A stretch of DNA of 64,000 bases from Sulfitobacter aestuariivivens. GTDB lineage: Bacteria > Pseudomonadota > Alphaproteobacteria > Rhodobacterales > Rhodobacteraceae. A program made the position numbers and the translations under genes. The stretch is from assembly GCF_014763045.1 (NCBI RefSeq), contig NZ_JACTAG010000002.1, forward strand, positions 496,001 to 560,000. Reading direction: 5' to 3'. The notes under the pieces are model-generated. The model had not been told where the DNA came from and did not search any database. It saw nothing but the letters and a program-made list of their open reading frames with translations. This document shows, one piece after another, positions 46,231 through 55,587 of the stretch (within the stretch, counting starts at the first letter, position 1; each line of letters opens with the position of its first letter).

Positions 46231-47115
46231 ATGATTAACGCTCTCTCTCGCCTCGATTGGAACCATTTGCGTAGTTTCCTGGCAACCGCAGAAACAGCCT
46301 CACTTTCTGCTGCTGCAAGAACACTGGGGCTGACACAACCCACTCTCAGCCGCCAGGTTGCCGCGTTGGAAGCTGACCTGTCAGTGATGCTTTTTGAACG
46401 AACCGGGCGGCGGTTGATCCTGACCGATGCGGGTCAAGAACTGCTGACCCATGTGCGCAAGATGGGGGAAGCGGCAGAAAAGACGGCGCTGGTCGCGGAT
46501 GGTCAGCGTTCTGACATCACTGGGCAAGTGCGGATCACCGCGAGCGACATTACCTCTGCAGTCCGGATGCCGGCAATTACGGAACGTATTCTTAGCCTCG
46601 CCCCTCAGCTTTCTATCGAACTGGTCGCGACCAATGACATTTCCGATCTGATGCGGCGCGAGGCGGATATCGCGATCCGCCATGTGCGCCCTGATCAGCC
46701 TGATCTGGTGGCCCGACTGGTGCGAGAGGCCAGCGGGCATTTCTACGCCGCCAAAAGCCTGCTTGCGCGGGTGGGGCACCCGCGCACAAAGGCCGATCTG
46801 GCGCGGATGGATTGGGTGTCATTCGGCGATACGGGCCGGATGATCGACTATATGGTTGATTTGGATATTCCAGTATCTGCAGACGCGTTTCGCGTGGGCT
46901 CGGAAAACGGGATCGTGGCGTGGGAGTTGGCCCGCGCCGGGCTCGGGGTGTGCCCGATGGATGATGATGTCGCCGCACGTGCCCCTGACATGGAACGTGT
47001 GCTGCCTGATGTGCTTGTCACATTCCCGGTCTGGCTGGTCACACACCGCGAAATTCATACCAGCCCCAGGATCCGGCTGGTGTTCGACTTGCTGGCCGAA
47101 GCCTTGGCGGCGTGA
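46231..47115 (+). CDS. LysR family transcriptional regulator
   Basis: A 294-residue LysR protein. The N-terminal helix-turn-helix reads FLATAETASLSAAARTLGLT then QPTLSRQVAALE; the C-terminal co-inducer domain includes GQVRITASD and VWLVTHREI. It is divergent from the methyltransferase gene, its most likely target. The ligand is unknown. Confidence 0.92.
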   Translation: MINALSRLDWNHLRSFLATAETASLSAAARTLGLTQPTLSRQVAALEADLSVMLFERTGRRLILTDAGQELLTHVRKMGEAAEKTALVADGQRSDITGQVRITASDITSAVRMPAITERILSLAPQLSIELVATNDISDLMRREADIAIRHVRPDQPDLVARLVREASGHFYAAKSLLARVGHPRTKADLARMDWVSFGDTGRMIDYMVDLDIPVSADAFRVGSENGIVAWELARAGLGVCPMDDDVAARAPDMERVLPDVLVTFPVWLVTHREIHTSPRIRLVFDLLAEALAA

Positions 47116-47130
47116 CCTCAACCACCCCGT

Positions 47131-47559
47131 TCAAAGCACGCGCTGCATCATGACCTTATTGCCCTCGCGACCCGTCTCGGACCACCCCAGCCGCGCGTAA
47201 TAGGCCAGGTTTTGCGGCATTCCAGAATGGGTCGCCAGATTGACCATCTCAACGCCATTCTCTTTGAGATGCGCGATGGCGGTCTCGATCAATCGGGTCC
47301 CGATGCCCTGACCCGCGCGCTCAGGAGAAACCGCGACGTTCCGAAGATGCCCAACGCTGCCTTGATGTGACACGATGATGCCACCAGTCAGCACTCTGTC
47401 AACCTCACAAACCCAGACACGCCCGGAAGCGATGTCTTCTGGCACACCCCCAGAAACATCCGGCAGGTCAAGATGCGCAAAGGGGGCATAGGCTGCGTCA
47501 ATGCACGCGGTCAGCCCGACCGCATCGCCGGGCACGGCACGGCGCACGCCGCCTGTCAC
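47131..47559 (-). CDS. GNAT family N-acetyltransferase
   Basis: A 142-residue protein. The acetyl-CoA motif is ERAGQGIGTRLIETA near residue 80, preceded by VGHLRNVAVSP. It overlaps the pheT stop by four bases (ATGA) and may be cotranscribed with it. Substrate unknown. Confidence 0.88.
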   Translation of the reverse strand: MTGGVRRAVPGDAVGLTACIDAAYAPFAHLDLPDVSGGVPEDIASGRVWVCEVDRVLTGGIIVSHQGSVGHLRNVAVSPERAGQGIGTRLIETAIAHLKENGVEMVNLATHSGMPQNLAYYARLGWSETGREGNKVMMQRVL

Positions 47560-49955
47560 CCGCGCAGCACGCCACCAGTCGCCTTGGTGACTTTCTCGAT
47601 GACCTTGGCGCCCACGGCTTCAATATCCGCGTCCTTCAGCGTTGTTTCAGAGGGCTGTATCCGCACAGTGATCGCCAAAGATTTCTTGCCTTCACCCAGG
47701 CTGCCGCCGATGAATTCATCAAAGACACGTACCTCTTCGATCAAAGCCTTGTCCGCGCCGATGGCGGCGTTAACCAGCGTCAGCGCCTCTACTTCTGCAT
47801 CCACCACAAAGGCAAAATCCCGCTCGACCGCCTGCAGATCGTTGATCTGAAGCGCTGCGCGCGTGGCCCCGGCCTTGCGCGGCAAGGGGACCTCTTCAGG
47901 CCAGAGGACAAAGGCCATCGCCGGCCCTTTGACGTCAAGAGCAGTCAGCACGCGCGGATGCACCTCGCCATAGATGCCCAATACCTTCTTTGGGCCCAGG
48001 CAAATCATTCCATGCCGTCCGGGGTGCCAGTGATCCGGCCCGCCCCTTATGATCTGTGTGCGCGCAGGCGCACCCATTGCGGCCAGCACGGCCTCTGCAT
48101 CAGCCTTGGCGTCATAGACGTCGACGGGGCGCGACGCGCCGTGCACGTCTTTGGGGCCGGTGCGGCCAACGATCAGACCGGCAACCTGAGTGCGCTGTTC
48201 CCCCGGCTCGCCGCCATCAAAGGCTGGGCCAACCTCAAACAGGGCCAAATCCGCATACCCGCGCGCCTGATTGCGCGCTGCTGCCTGCAGCAAACCGGGA
48301 AGCAAGGAAGGCCGCATGTGGCTCATATCGCTGGAAATGGGGTTTTCCAGCATGGTCGCATCGTCACCTCCGCCAAAGAGGGTTGCCGCCGCCTTGTCGA
48401 TGAAACTGTAGCTCACGCATTCGTTGTACCCAAGCGCGGCACAGGTCCGCCGCGCTGCGGTCTGGCGTCGTTGCGCAGGCGACAGGATCGGGCGTGGCAC
48501 GCCGGATGTGAGGCGCGGCAGGGGCCGTCCTTCAAGCTGTGTCAGCGACGCAATGCGTGCCACCTCTTCCACCAGATCGGCCTCGCCCTGCACGTCGGGT
48601 CGCCAGCTGGGCACATGGGCCATATTGCCCTCAAGGCGGAACCCGAGCGCCACCAGTGTCTGCCGCTGAACACTTTCCGGGATGGTCATTCCCACAAGCG
48701 ACTGCACCCGCGCCGCGTCCAGCTTGTAGGCACGCGATGTGTCAGGAATTTTCCCCGCAACCACGACTTCGGAGGCCTCACCGCCTGCGTGTTCCAGGAT
48801 CATATGCGTGGCGTGTTCGATTCCGTATGGTGTCCATTCAGGGTCGATCCCCCGCTCAAAGCGATACCGTGCGTCCGAATTGATCTTGAGCGCACGGCCA
48901 GTATAGGCGGTGCGCACGGTATCGAAATACGCAGCTTCGATGAACACATTCGTGGTCTCAGCCGTGCAGCCAGAGTACATTCCGCCCATGACGCCACCAA
49001 TGCTCTCGACACCTTCCACGTCCGAGATCAGCGTCATCCCTTCAGCAAAGGTATATTCCTTCTCATCCAGTGCCATCATTGTCTCACCACCCTTAGCGCG
49101 GTGAACACGCAGGGCGTTGCCCGCAATCTTGTCCGCATCAAAGACATGCAGTGGGCGGTTGCGGTCGTAAGTGAAGAAGTTTGTCACATCCACAAGGAAC
49201 GATATGGGCCGCAGGCCAATGGCGCGCAGCTTGTCCTGCAACCATTCCGGCGACGGGCCATTGGTCACACCGCGGATGACCCGGCCGAAGAACACCGGGC
49301 ATTGATCCCGCGTATCGGCGTCGATCGTGACGCTGACCGGGCAGGGAAACTGCCCTTCAACTGCGTCCACAGTGCGCTTCTTGAGCTTGCCAAGCCCCCG
49401 CGCCGCCAGATCTCGCGCAATCCCGCGAACGCCCAGCGCATCGGGGCGGTTGGGGGTGATCGCGATCTCGATCACCGGATCGACTTTGGCGGGATCATTT
49501 TCGGCAAGCCAATCTACGAAACTGTCTCCGACCTCGCCCGAGGGCAGTTCGATGATCCCGTCGTGTTCTTCGCTCAGTTCCATCTCGCGCTCTGACGCCA
49601 TCATGCCAAAGCTTTCGATCCCGCGGATCTTGCCGACCCCGATGGTGGTGTCGATGCCCGGCACATAGACGCCTGGCTTGGCCACGACCACGGTGATCCC
49701 CTCGCGGGCGTTGGGCGCGCCACAGATGATCTGCTTGAGACCCTCATCCGTTTCGACCTGGCACACCCGCAGACGATCTGCATCCGGGTGCTTTTCAGCC
49801 GATTTGACGTAGCCGATGGTAAAATCGCGTAACTTCGCCCCGCGATCCTCGACGCCCTCAACTTCCAACCCAAGGTCGGTGAGGGCATAGGTGATCTCGT
49901 CCACCGAAGCGGTGGTATCCAGATGCTCTTTGAGCCAGGACAGGGTGAATTTCAT
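47556..49955 (-). CDS. pheT: Phenylalanyl-tRNA synthetase beta subunit
   Basis: A 799-residue protein with the full bacterial architecture: MKFTLSWLKEHLDTTASV start, a tRNA-binding OB domain (FTIGYVKSAEKHPDADRLRV) near 45-65, the B3/B4 editing domain, B5, a synthetase-like core and a C-terminal anticodon-binding domain ending RIQPSETTLKDADIEAV. The ATG at 49955 is the family start. It is separated from pheS by two genes on the same strand. Confidence 0.96.
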   Translation of the reverse strand: MKFTLSWLKEHLDTTASVDEITYALTDLGLEVEGVEDRGAKLRDFTIGYVKSAEKHPDADRLRVCQVETDEGLKQIICGAPNAREGITVVVAKPGVYVPGIDTTIGVGKIRGIESFGMMASEREMELSEEHDGIIELPSGEVGDSFVDWLAENDPAKVDPVIEIAITPNRPDALGVRGIARDLAARGLGKLKKRTVDAVEGQFPCPVSVTIDADTRDQCPVFFGRVIRGVTNGPSPEWLQDKLRAIGLRPISFLVDVTNFFTYDRNRPLHVFDADKIAGNALRVHRAKGGETMMALDEKEYTFAEGMTLISDVEGVESIGGVMGGMYSGCTAETTNVFIEAAYFDTVRTAYTGRALKINSDARYRFERGIDPEWTPYGIEHATHMILEHAGGEASEVVVAGKIPDTSRAYKLDAARVQSLVGMTIPESVQRQTLVALGFRLEGNMAHVPSWRPDVQGEADLVEEVARIASLTQLEGRPLPRLTSGVPRPILSPAQRRQTAARRTCAALGYNECVSYSFIDKAAATLFGGGDDATMLENPISSDMSHMRPSLLPGLLQAAARNQARGYADLALFEVGPAFDGGEPGEQRTQVAGLIVGRTGPKDVHGASRPVDVYDAKADAEAVLAAMGAPARTQIIRGGPDHWHPGRHGMICLGPKKVLGIYGEVHPRVLTALDVKGPAMAFVLWPEEVPLPRKAGATRAALQINDLQAVERDFAFVVDAEVEALTLVNAAIGADKALIEEVRVFDEFIGGSLGEGKKSLAITVRIQPSETTLKDADIEAVGAKVIEKVTKATGGVLRG

Positions 49956-50021
49956 CGCGGAAACCTCGTGCGTCTGTTCAGCGCTGTCGGTATCCGCAAA
50001 CGGCCGCAGTTTCAACACCGG

Positions 50022-50822
50022 CTAGGGGTACGTCGGTACCCGCCCCATCAGTTGATCCAACTGCCATCCGATCCAGCCGTGCGGGATGAAATGCCCGCCG
50101 GGATGCAGATCCAGCGTCACTTTGCGCCCATTGGCACAATCGTCCCAGACGCGACGATCCAGTGTCAACCAGTCCACGGCCTGCCAAGCGCCTTTCCTTT
50201 GCGCGTTTCCGCAATCCAGAAGATCCAGCCACATATCCACCGGCCGCGTCTCATTCTGGTCTGGCCCAAAGGGCAGTCGCATTACCGTATCATTGAACCC
50301 ATAAACCTGGCGAACCTCACGCGGGGCCTGCGGGCAATCCTCTGCACGGATGGTCCCTGAAATCGCCAGCAGGGCGGTCACATCATTGCCGTTCTGACAG
50401 ACATATCGCCATGCCATCGCTGATCCGTAGGAATAGCCCGACACATACAGACGTGCGCGATCAATGGGATAGCGCTTGGCCACGTCTTCGATGACCGCTG
50501 CCGCAAAGGGCACATCATCCGTCCCCGCATCCCAGAAATCCCAGGTCCGCCCCTGCCCATTTGGCGCGATCAGCAGGACACCCCGGCGGCGCGTATGGCC
50601 CGAAATACGTTGATGCTTCACAATCAGACCGCCTTGCCGCTGCCATCCGTGAAAGTGCAGCAGGACGGGCATCGGGGTTGTACCATCCCAATCGTCCGGC
50701 AATCTGACGTGATAGGATCGGTCGCCCAGCCGGCAGGCTACCTCCAGTCCACAGTCCTGCGCCTGTCCTGTGTGTGGCAGGACCGTGAAAAACATCAAAG
50801 CGAGCAGAATGCGTGAAATCAT
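50022..50822 (-). CDS. Secreted alpha/beta hydrolase, LpqC/PHB depolymerase-like esterase
   Basis: About 266 residues with a signal peptide (MISRILLALMFFTVLPHTGQA) and an alpha/beta hydrolase domain: LLHFHGWQRQGG oxyanion region, GYSYGSAMA with the nucleophile Ser, and a C-terminal GGHFIPHGW with the catalytic His. Six or so cysteines suggest periplasmic disulfides. ATG 50822 is preferred to an in-frame TTG two codons upstream. It lies between the pheS-side amidotransferase and pheT. Confidence 0.82.
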   Translation of the reverse strand: MISRILLALMFFTVLPHTGQAQDCGLEVACRLGDRSYHVRLPDDWDGTTPMPVLLHFHGWQRQGGLIVKHQRISGHTRRRGVLLIAPNGQGRTWDFWDAGTDDVPFAAAVIEDVAKRYPIDRARLYVSGYSYGSAMAWRYVCQNGNDVTALLAISGTIRAEDCPQAPREVRQVYGFNDTVMRLPFGPDQNETRPVDMWLDLLDCGNAQRKGAWQAVDWLTLDRRVWDDCANGRKVTLDLHPGGHFIPHGWIGWQLDQLMGRVPTYP

Positions 50823-50858
50823 CGCCAAGACCTGGCGCAGGACGCGCGCGATGTCACC

Positions 50859-51626
50859 TCACAAAGCCGCCAGCCAGTTTCGCAGTTCGGTCAGACGCAC
50901 CTCCGGGCGCAGATCGCCCGGGCGAATGTTCAGACGCGCCGCTGCCGCTGGGTCCTCATCGGCCTGTTGCAGGTCGCGCGCCTGATCGGCAGGCCAGCGA
51001 CCGTCATCCACCATGCGTCCGATGTAATCAGCATCGAATTCCGGATGATACTGCACCCCCCAGAATTTGATCCCATCCTTTTCATAGGCAAAGGCCTGCA
51101 CCTGCGAATGCGCATTTCCGGCCAGCAAAACGGCGCCGTCCGGCAGACGGACAACTTCGTCCCTGTGCACGCATGGCACCGCAAAGCCATCCTCGCGACC
51201 CTTCAGGAACGGATGCGCGCGCCCTGCTTCGGTCAGTGTCACTTCCCGCGCCAGCCCGTCCTCGCGCCCCAAGGGAGAGGCCTGCGAACTGCCCCCCAGA
51301 ACGCTGGCCGCCAGTTGCATCCCGTTGCACGAGCCCAGCGTCGGCAGCCCCATGTCGAAAACGCGCCGCATCACGGCGGCCAGCGGCGCTGCACGTGCGT
51401 CATCCGTGCTCCACGCAACGCCCGAGCCGGTGAAAACGACGCCGTCAAAGCCGTCCAGTGGGGGGACTTCATCACCATCGTATGGGGCCACGATTGTCGT
51501 CTTCACATCATCCTGACACGCCCGGAGCGCATTGGCATAGCCCGCGCCGGTGGTCGGGTCGCCATTGGCAAGGTTGCCCGCGTTCTTTTCTGCGGTGTCA
51601 GAGTCGATGATGAGAATATGGGTCAT
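50859..51626 (-). CDS. Class I glutamine amidotransferase-like protein
   Basis: A 255-residue protein with the triad motifs GSCNGMQ (nucleophile Cys) and VQYHPEFD (His, Glu). It stands alone without a synthase domain, like GuaA-type amidotransferases acting on small substrates or gamma-glutamyl hydrolases. The ATG at 51626 gives MTHILIIDSD; upstream in-frame sequence looks non-coding. It lies between pheS and the esterase gene. Confidence 0.87.
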   Translation of the reverse strand: MTHILIIDSDTAEKNAGNLANGDPTTGAGYANALRACQDDVKTTIVAPYDGDEVPPLDGFDGVVFTGSGVAWSTDDARAAPLAAVMRRVFDMGLPTLGSCNGMQLAASVLGGSSQASPLGREDGLAREVTLTEAGRAHPFLKGREDGFAVPCVHRDEVVRLPDGAVLLAGNAHSQVQAFAYEKDGIKFWGVQYHPEFDADYIGRMVDDGRWPADQARDLQQADEDPAAAARLNIRPGDLRPEVRLTELRNWLAAL

Positions 51627-51747
51627 GGCAAGGCCTGCAGGGTGGGCGACCCGCTCACCATACGAATTAGGTCGCACTGCGCAATGGGGTTAAAGGCAAG
51701 CTGCAGACGCTGCGTATTGCGCCGACCATGCCTGCCTCTACCGTAAC

Positions 51748-52821
51748 TTACCTGCTCAACCCGCCATGCAGGTTCGGCTGATCAAGCGCTGCAAAGCCAT
51801 AGTGCCGTAGCCAGCGCAGGTCTGAATCAAAGAATGCCCGCAAGTCCGGCACGCCGTATTTCAGCATCGCAATCCGGTCGATCCCCATGCCAAAGGCAAA
51901 GCCCTGCCACTGATCTGGATCAACTCCGCCAGCGCGCAGGACGTTGGGGTGCACCATGCCGGACCCCAGAACCTCCAGCCAATCATCGCCCTCGCCGATC
52001 CGCAGCTGACCATCAATCCACGAACACTGGATATCGACCTCTGCCGAGGGCTCCGTGAACGGAAAGTGCGACGCGCGGAACCGGGTCTTGATGCCGTCAA
52101 TCTCGAAGAATGCTGCAAAAAATTCCTCCAGCACCCACTTCAGGTTCGCCATCGAGATGTCCTTGTCGATGGCCAGCCCCTCGACCTGATGGAACATCGG
52201 CGTGTGTGTCTGGTCATAGTCAGCGCGGTAGACACCGCCGGGACAGATGATGCGCAACGGCGCGCCTTCTGCCTCCATCGTGCGGATTTGAACCGGGCTG
52301 GTATGGGTACGCAGCACATGCGGCGGCCGATTGTCGCCTTCGGCGCGATGCATATAAAACGTGTCCATCTCCGCGCGTGCGGGATGGTGACCGGGGATGT
52401 TCAACGCATCAAAGTTGTACCAATCGGTATCAATCCGTGGCCCTTCGGCCACGGAAAATCCCATCTCGGCAAAGATTGCGGTCAATTCCTCGGTTACCTG
52501 CGAAACGGGATGTATCGTCCCCTGGCCACGTGTCCGCGATGGCAACGTCACATCCAGCCATTCAGACCGCAGCCGTTCGTCCAGCGCTGCATCACCGAGG
52601 GCAGCCTTTTTGGCCGCAAGTGCGGAGTTGATTTCGTCCTTCAGCGCATTCAGCGCCGGGCCCGCAACCTGCCGCTCTTCGGGCGTCATCTTGCCCAGCT
52701 CGCGCATCTTGAGCGCGACCTCACCCTTTTTTCCCACCGCGGTGACGCGGATCGTCTCCAACGCGGCCTCATCGGCGGCATCGGCAATCTGCGTCAGGTA
52801 TTTTTGCTTGAGATCGTCCAT
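51748..52821 (-). CDS. pheS: Phenylalanyl-tRNA synthetase alpha subunit
   Basis: A 357-residue class II synthetase subunit: an N-terminal coiled-coil ([15 protein letters not shown]), motif 2 region [13 protein letters not shown], and motif 3 [13 protein letters not shown] near the C-terminus, which ends with the conserved [13 protein letters not shown]. It pairs with PheT encoded 1.8 kb downstream. Its start faces the DUF2235 gene across 136 bases. Confidence 0.97.
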   Translation of the reverse strand: MDDLKQKYLTQIADAADEAALETIRVTAVGKKGEVALKMRELGKMTPEERQVAGPALNALKDEINSALAAKKAALGDAALDERLRSEWLDVTLPSRTRGQGTIHPVSQVTEELTAIFAEMGFSVAEGPRIDTDWYNFDALNIPGHHPARAEMDTFYMHRAEGDNRPPHVLRTHTSPVQIRTMEAEGAPLRIICPGGVYRADYDQTHTPMFHQVEGLAIDKDISMANLKWVLEEFFAAFFEIDGIKTRFRASHFPFTEPSAEVDIQCSWIDGQLRIGEGDDWLEVLGSGMVHPNVLRAGGVDPDQWQGFAFGMGIDRIAMLKYGVPDLRAFFDSDLRWLRHYGFAALDQPNLHGGLSR

Positions 52822-52957
52822 AGCGGCCTCGATATTTCAGTTCGCTGCCGTGCTACCAGAACCGGGGCCAGATACAAGAGTGGGGTCAGGATATCCCCCA
52901 TTGCCAGATGCTGCACGCTATGGTGGAATTGCCGCATGTTTTAGCAAGGAACAGGCC

Positions 52958-54121
52958 ATGCCCAAGGATATTGTGATCCTGCTGGACGGGACATCGAATG
53001 AAATCGGCGCGCGGCGATCTAACATCCTGCGCCTCTATGGCACGCTGCAAAAGCTGGAAGATCAGGTGGTCTATTATGACCCCGGCGTTGGCACATTCGG
53101 CGCAGAAAACGCGTGGAGCCGGACATGGCGCAAGACCGTCGAGGTCTGGGGCATGGCAACCGGTTGGGGGCTGGATGCAAACGTCAAGGAAGCCTACCGC
53201 TTTCTGGTCGAGAACTACGAGATCGATGTCAACGGGACGCCTGACCGCATCCACATCTTTGGCTTTTCGCGCGGGGCGTATTGCGCGCGCATCCTTGCGG
53301 GGTTCCTGCATGCGTTCGGCATGATGGAAAAGCGCAACCTGAACCTGCTGGACTATGCCTATCGCGCCTACAAACGGATCGGGGAGGACGACCGCAAGGA
53401 AGCCTTCGAAGAATTACGCCTTCATGAACGCATGATGCAGCCGCACCGCCCCGTGATCCGGTTTCTGGGGCTCTTTGATACAGTATCTTCCGTTATTGAA
53501 AGCGGCAAAGGCCTGCCGCGTATCCGCAACAAGGCGCATACCGCGCGCAACCCATCGGTGCAGATCGTGCGCCATGCGGTCGCCATCGATGAACGCCGTA
53601 CGATGTTTCGCCCGCAGCTTTGGCCCGAGGGGCAAACCTTCGAACCCAACCGCTTTAACAAGGCCGGCGAAAAACCACAGGATGCACGCGAGGTTTGGTT
53701 CAGCGGCGTGCACGGCGACGTCGGCGGGGGCTATCCCGAGGCGAAATCCGCGCTGGCCAAGTTGCCCCTGGCATGGCTTATCGATCAGGCGCGCGAGGCA
53801 GGGCTCAGGTTCAATCAAAAACTGATCGACCGGCTGGTATTGGGCGCGGATGACAAATACGTCAAACCCGATCCGACCGCCAAGGTTCAGGATTCGATGT
53901 CGTTTGGCTGGAAGCTGCTCGAATTCGTGCCGCGTTCGAAACCCAGTGGATCGCGCCGCGCCAGTCTGGCCGGGTTCAGCCTGCCCCTGATGGAGCCGCG
54001 CCACATTCCCGAAGGCGCGCGCATCCACCGCTCTGTCGTGGACCGGATTGAGGGGCTCAAAAAGCCCCTTCCGAACCTGCCCGCATCCTACAGCGTGGAA
54101 GGGGAGCCAGAGGGGGTGTAG
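52958..54121 (+). CDS. DUF2235 domain protein (phospholipase/alpha-beta hydrolase-like)
   Basis: A 387-residue protein starting MPKDIVILLDGTSNEIGARR, the DUF2235 entry with a candidate acidic residue (DGT), and containing GFSRGAY (102-108) with the likely nucleophile S104 and VHGDVGGGYPE near 250. DUF2235 proteins include type VI secretion lipase effectors, but no secretion genes or immunity gene are nearby and no signal is seen. The ATG at 52958 has AAGGA upstream. Confidence 0.85.
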   Translation: MPKDIVILLDGTSNEIGARRSNILRLYGTLQKLEDQVVYYDPGVGTFGAENAWSRTWRKTVEVWGMATGWGLDANVKEAYRFLVENYEIDVNGTPDRIHIFGFSRGAYCARILAGFLHAFGMMEKRNLNLLDYAYRAYKRIGEDDRKEAFEELRLHERMMQPHRPVIRFLGLFDTVSSVIESGKGLPRIRNKAHTARNPSVQIVRHAVAIDERRTMFRPQLWPEGQTFEPNRFNKAGEKPQDAREVWFSGVHGDVGGGYPEAKSALAKLPLAWLIDQAREAGLRFNQKLIDRLVLGADDKYVKPDPTAKVQDSMSFGWKLLEFVPRSKPSGSRRASLAGFSLPLMEPRHIPEGARIHRSVVDRIEGLKKPLPNLPASYSVEGEPEGV

Positions 54122-54273
54122 CACGCCGAAACCCCTTTATGGACCAAAGGTTTCGACCTAACAGGCGCCGCATAGCCGCCTCCGAAGGCCGCGCAATTAC
54201 CGCGACCAAGCCCCATTTGCGCCCCTTTCGTACCGCACGTTAGGCGCGAATACTGGCAACCATAGGTCGTTTC

Positions 54274-55572
54274 ATGCAAGCTATCGTGTACCGCTATCAA
54301 AGCATCTTCCCGCGCCTACCGTACCCGGTTCGGGTGGCTTTGAACTTCGTGATGATGCTTTTCATCGTACCGACAACCATCGTGCGTATGGTCCGCGATC
54401 ACTTCAAATACCCTGATCCGGTCTTGGCCATCAGCGAAGCGCAGCTTGACGCACAACTGAGCCTTGAAGTGGTCGATGATGCACTCGATCCGCTGGCGGC
54501 CCTTGAGGAACATGCACACATGCTGTCCCGGGAAGGCCGCTGGGCAGACCTGACGAAACTGATGGCCAGCTTTGACAGGCGCCGTGCGACGTTTGGCGCA
54601 AGCCGCCTTACCGCTGTCACAGCGCTTGGTGCGCGCGGTGATCACCTTCAAGAGATGACCGAATTCGAAGACTGCGCCGCCATGCAGATCAGCGACATCG
54701 ACGACGCGGAACTGCTGCGCCTCGAAACCGCCTTTGCGGGCCGCAAGGATGATCCCTACCTCGCCGGTATTCTGGCCCGTGCGCATCTCGACATGGCCTG
54801 GGCGCTGCGCGGCGGGGACTTCGCCGATGCCGTGACCGACGCAGGCTGGGACGGCTATGCCAAGCACATCTCCCGCGCCGAAAAGATCATGGAACCCTTT
54901 GACGCCCTTACACTGGACAGCGCCTTTGTCGCAGCCACCAAACATCTGATCGCCCCCAACCTTGAAGATGCTGAACGCGCGCTGAAAGACACCTACGACA
55001 CATACAGCACACTGGACCCCTTGAACTGGGACATCATGGGGCAATATGCCTTCCACCTGCTGCCGCGTTGGTACGGCGACTATGCCCAGATCGAAGTTGC
55101 CGCCCGCAAGGCCATCGCCGCCAGCGAAACAGAGGCAGGCACAGCGGCCTATGCCGCCTTTTACATGGGTATTCTGCACCGTGACGAACATGCGATCCAC
55201 ATGGTTGACCCGGAACTGTTTGAACAAGCCTTGCGCGATATGATCGACTATAGCGACCGCGACCCGATCGAGATTAACCGGATCCTCGACTATTGTCTCG
55301 GCGCCTTCGCGCACAGCTTTGGCGCTTTCCCGCGCGAGGGCGAGGATGAGATCAACGATATCCGCATGCAAATGCGGGACATCCCGAACAGACTGATCCG
55401 CGACTACTTTGACGCCCACCTGCCGCAGGTCTGGTCACTGGAAACCCGTCATGTACGTCAAGCTGTCGGCCTGGCCTACAACGAAGAGCTTGAAACAGGC
55501 GCGCAGATCACCCTGACCCGCGAGGGCCCCCGGATCGAGATGCCGCAAGAGCCACAGCCGCAAACAGAATAG
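54274..55572 (+). CDS. Hypothetical helical-repeat protein with one N-terminal membrane helix
   Basis: A 432-residue protein I do not recognise. Residues 22-38 (VALNFVMMLFIVPTTIV) look like a membrane helix; the rest is predicted helical with TPR-like alternation, for example YLAGILARAHLDMAWALRGG and DYAQIEVAARKAIAASE. The C-terminus is Pro/Glu-rich. It lies 150 bases after the DUF2235 gene on the same strand and converges on the cyclase gene, 15 bases between stops. Function not inferred. Confidence 0.7.
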   Translation: MQAIVYRYQSIFPRLPYPVRVALNFVMMLFIVPTTIVRMVRDHFKYPDPVLAISEAQLDAQLSLEVVDDALDPLAALEEHAHMLSREGRWADLTKLMASFDRRRATFGASRLTAVTALGARGDHLQEMTEFEDCAAMQISDIDDAELLRLETAFAGRKDDPYLAGILARAHLDMAWALRGGDFADAVTDAGWDGYAKHISRAEKIMEPFDALTLDSAFVAATKHLIAPNLEDAERALKDTYDTYSTLDPLNWDIMGQYAFHLLPRWYGDYAQIEVAARKAIAASETEAGTAAYAAFYMGILHRDEHAIHMVDPELFEQALRDMIDYSDRDPIEINRILDYCLGAFAHSFGAFPREGEDEINDIRMQMRDIPNRLIRDYFDAHLPQVWSLETRHVRQAVGLAYNEELETGAQITLTREGPRIEMPQEPQPQTE

Positions 55573-55587
55573 GGCTTGTCCAAAGCG

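Noticed and set aside
47958..49595. 545-codon open frame on the plus strand opposite pheT
   Set aside because: pheT is unmistakable over this range; the opposite frame is low-complexity basic sequence without a start context.
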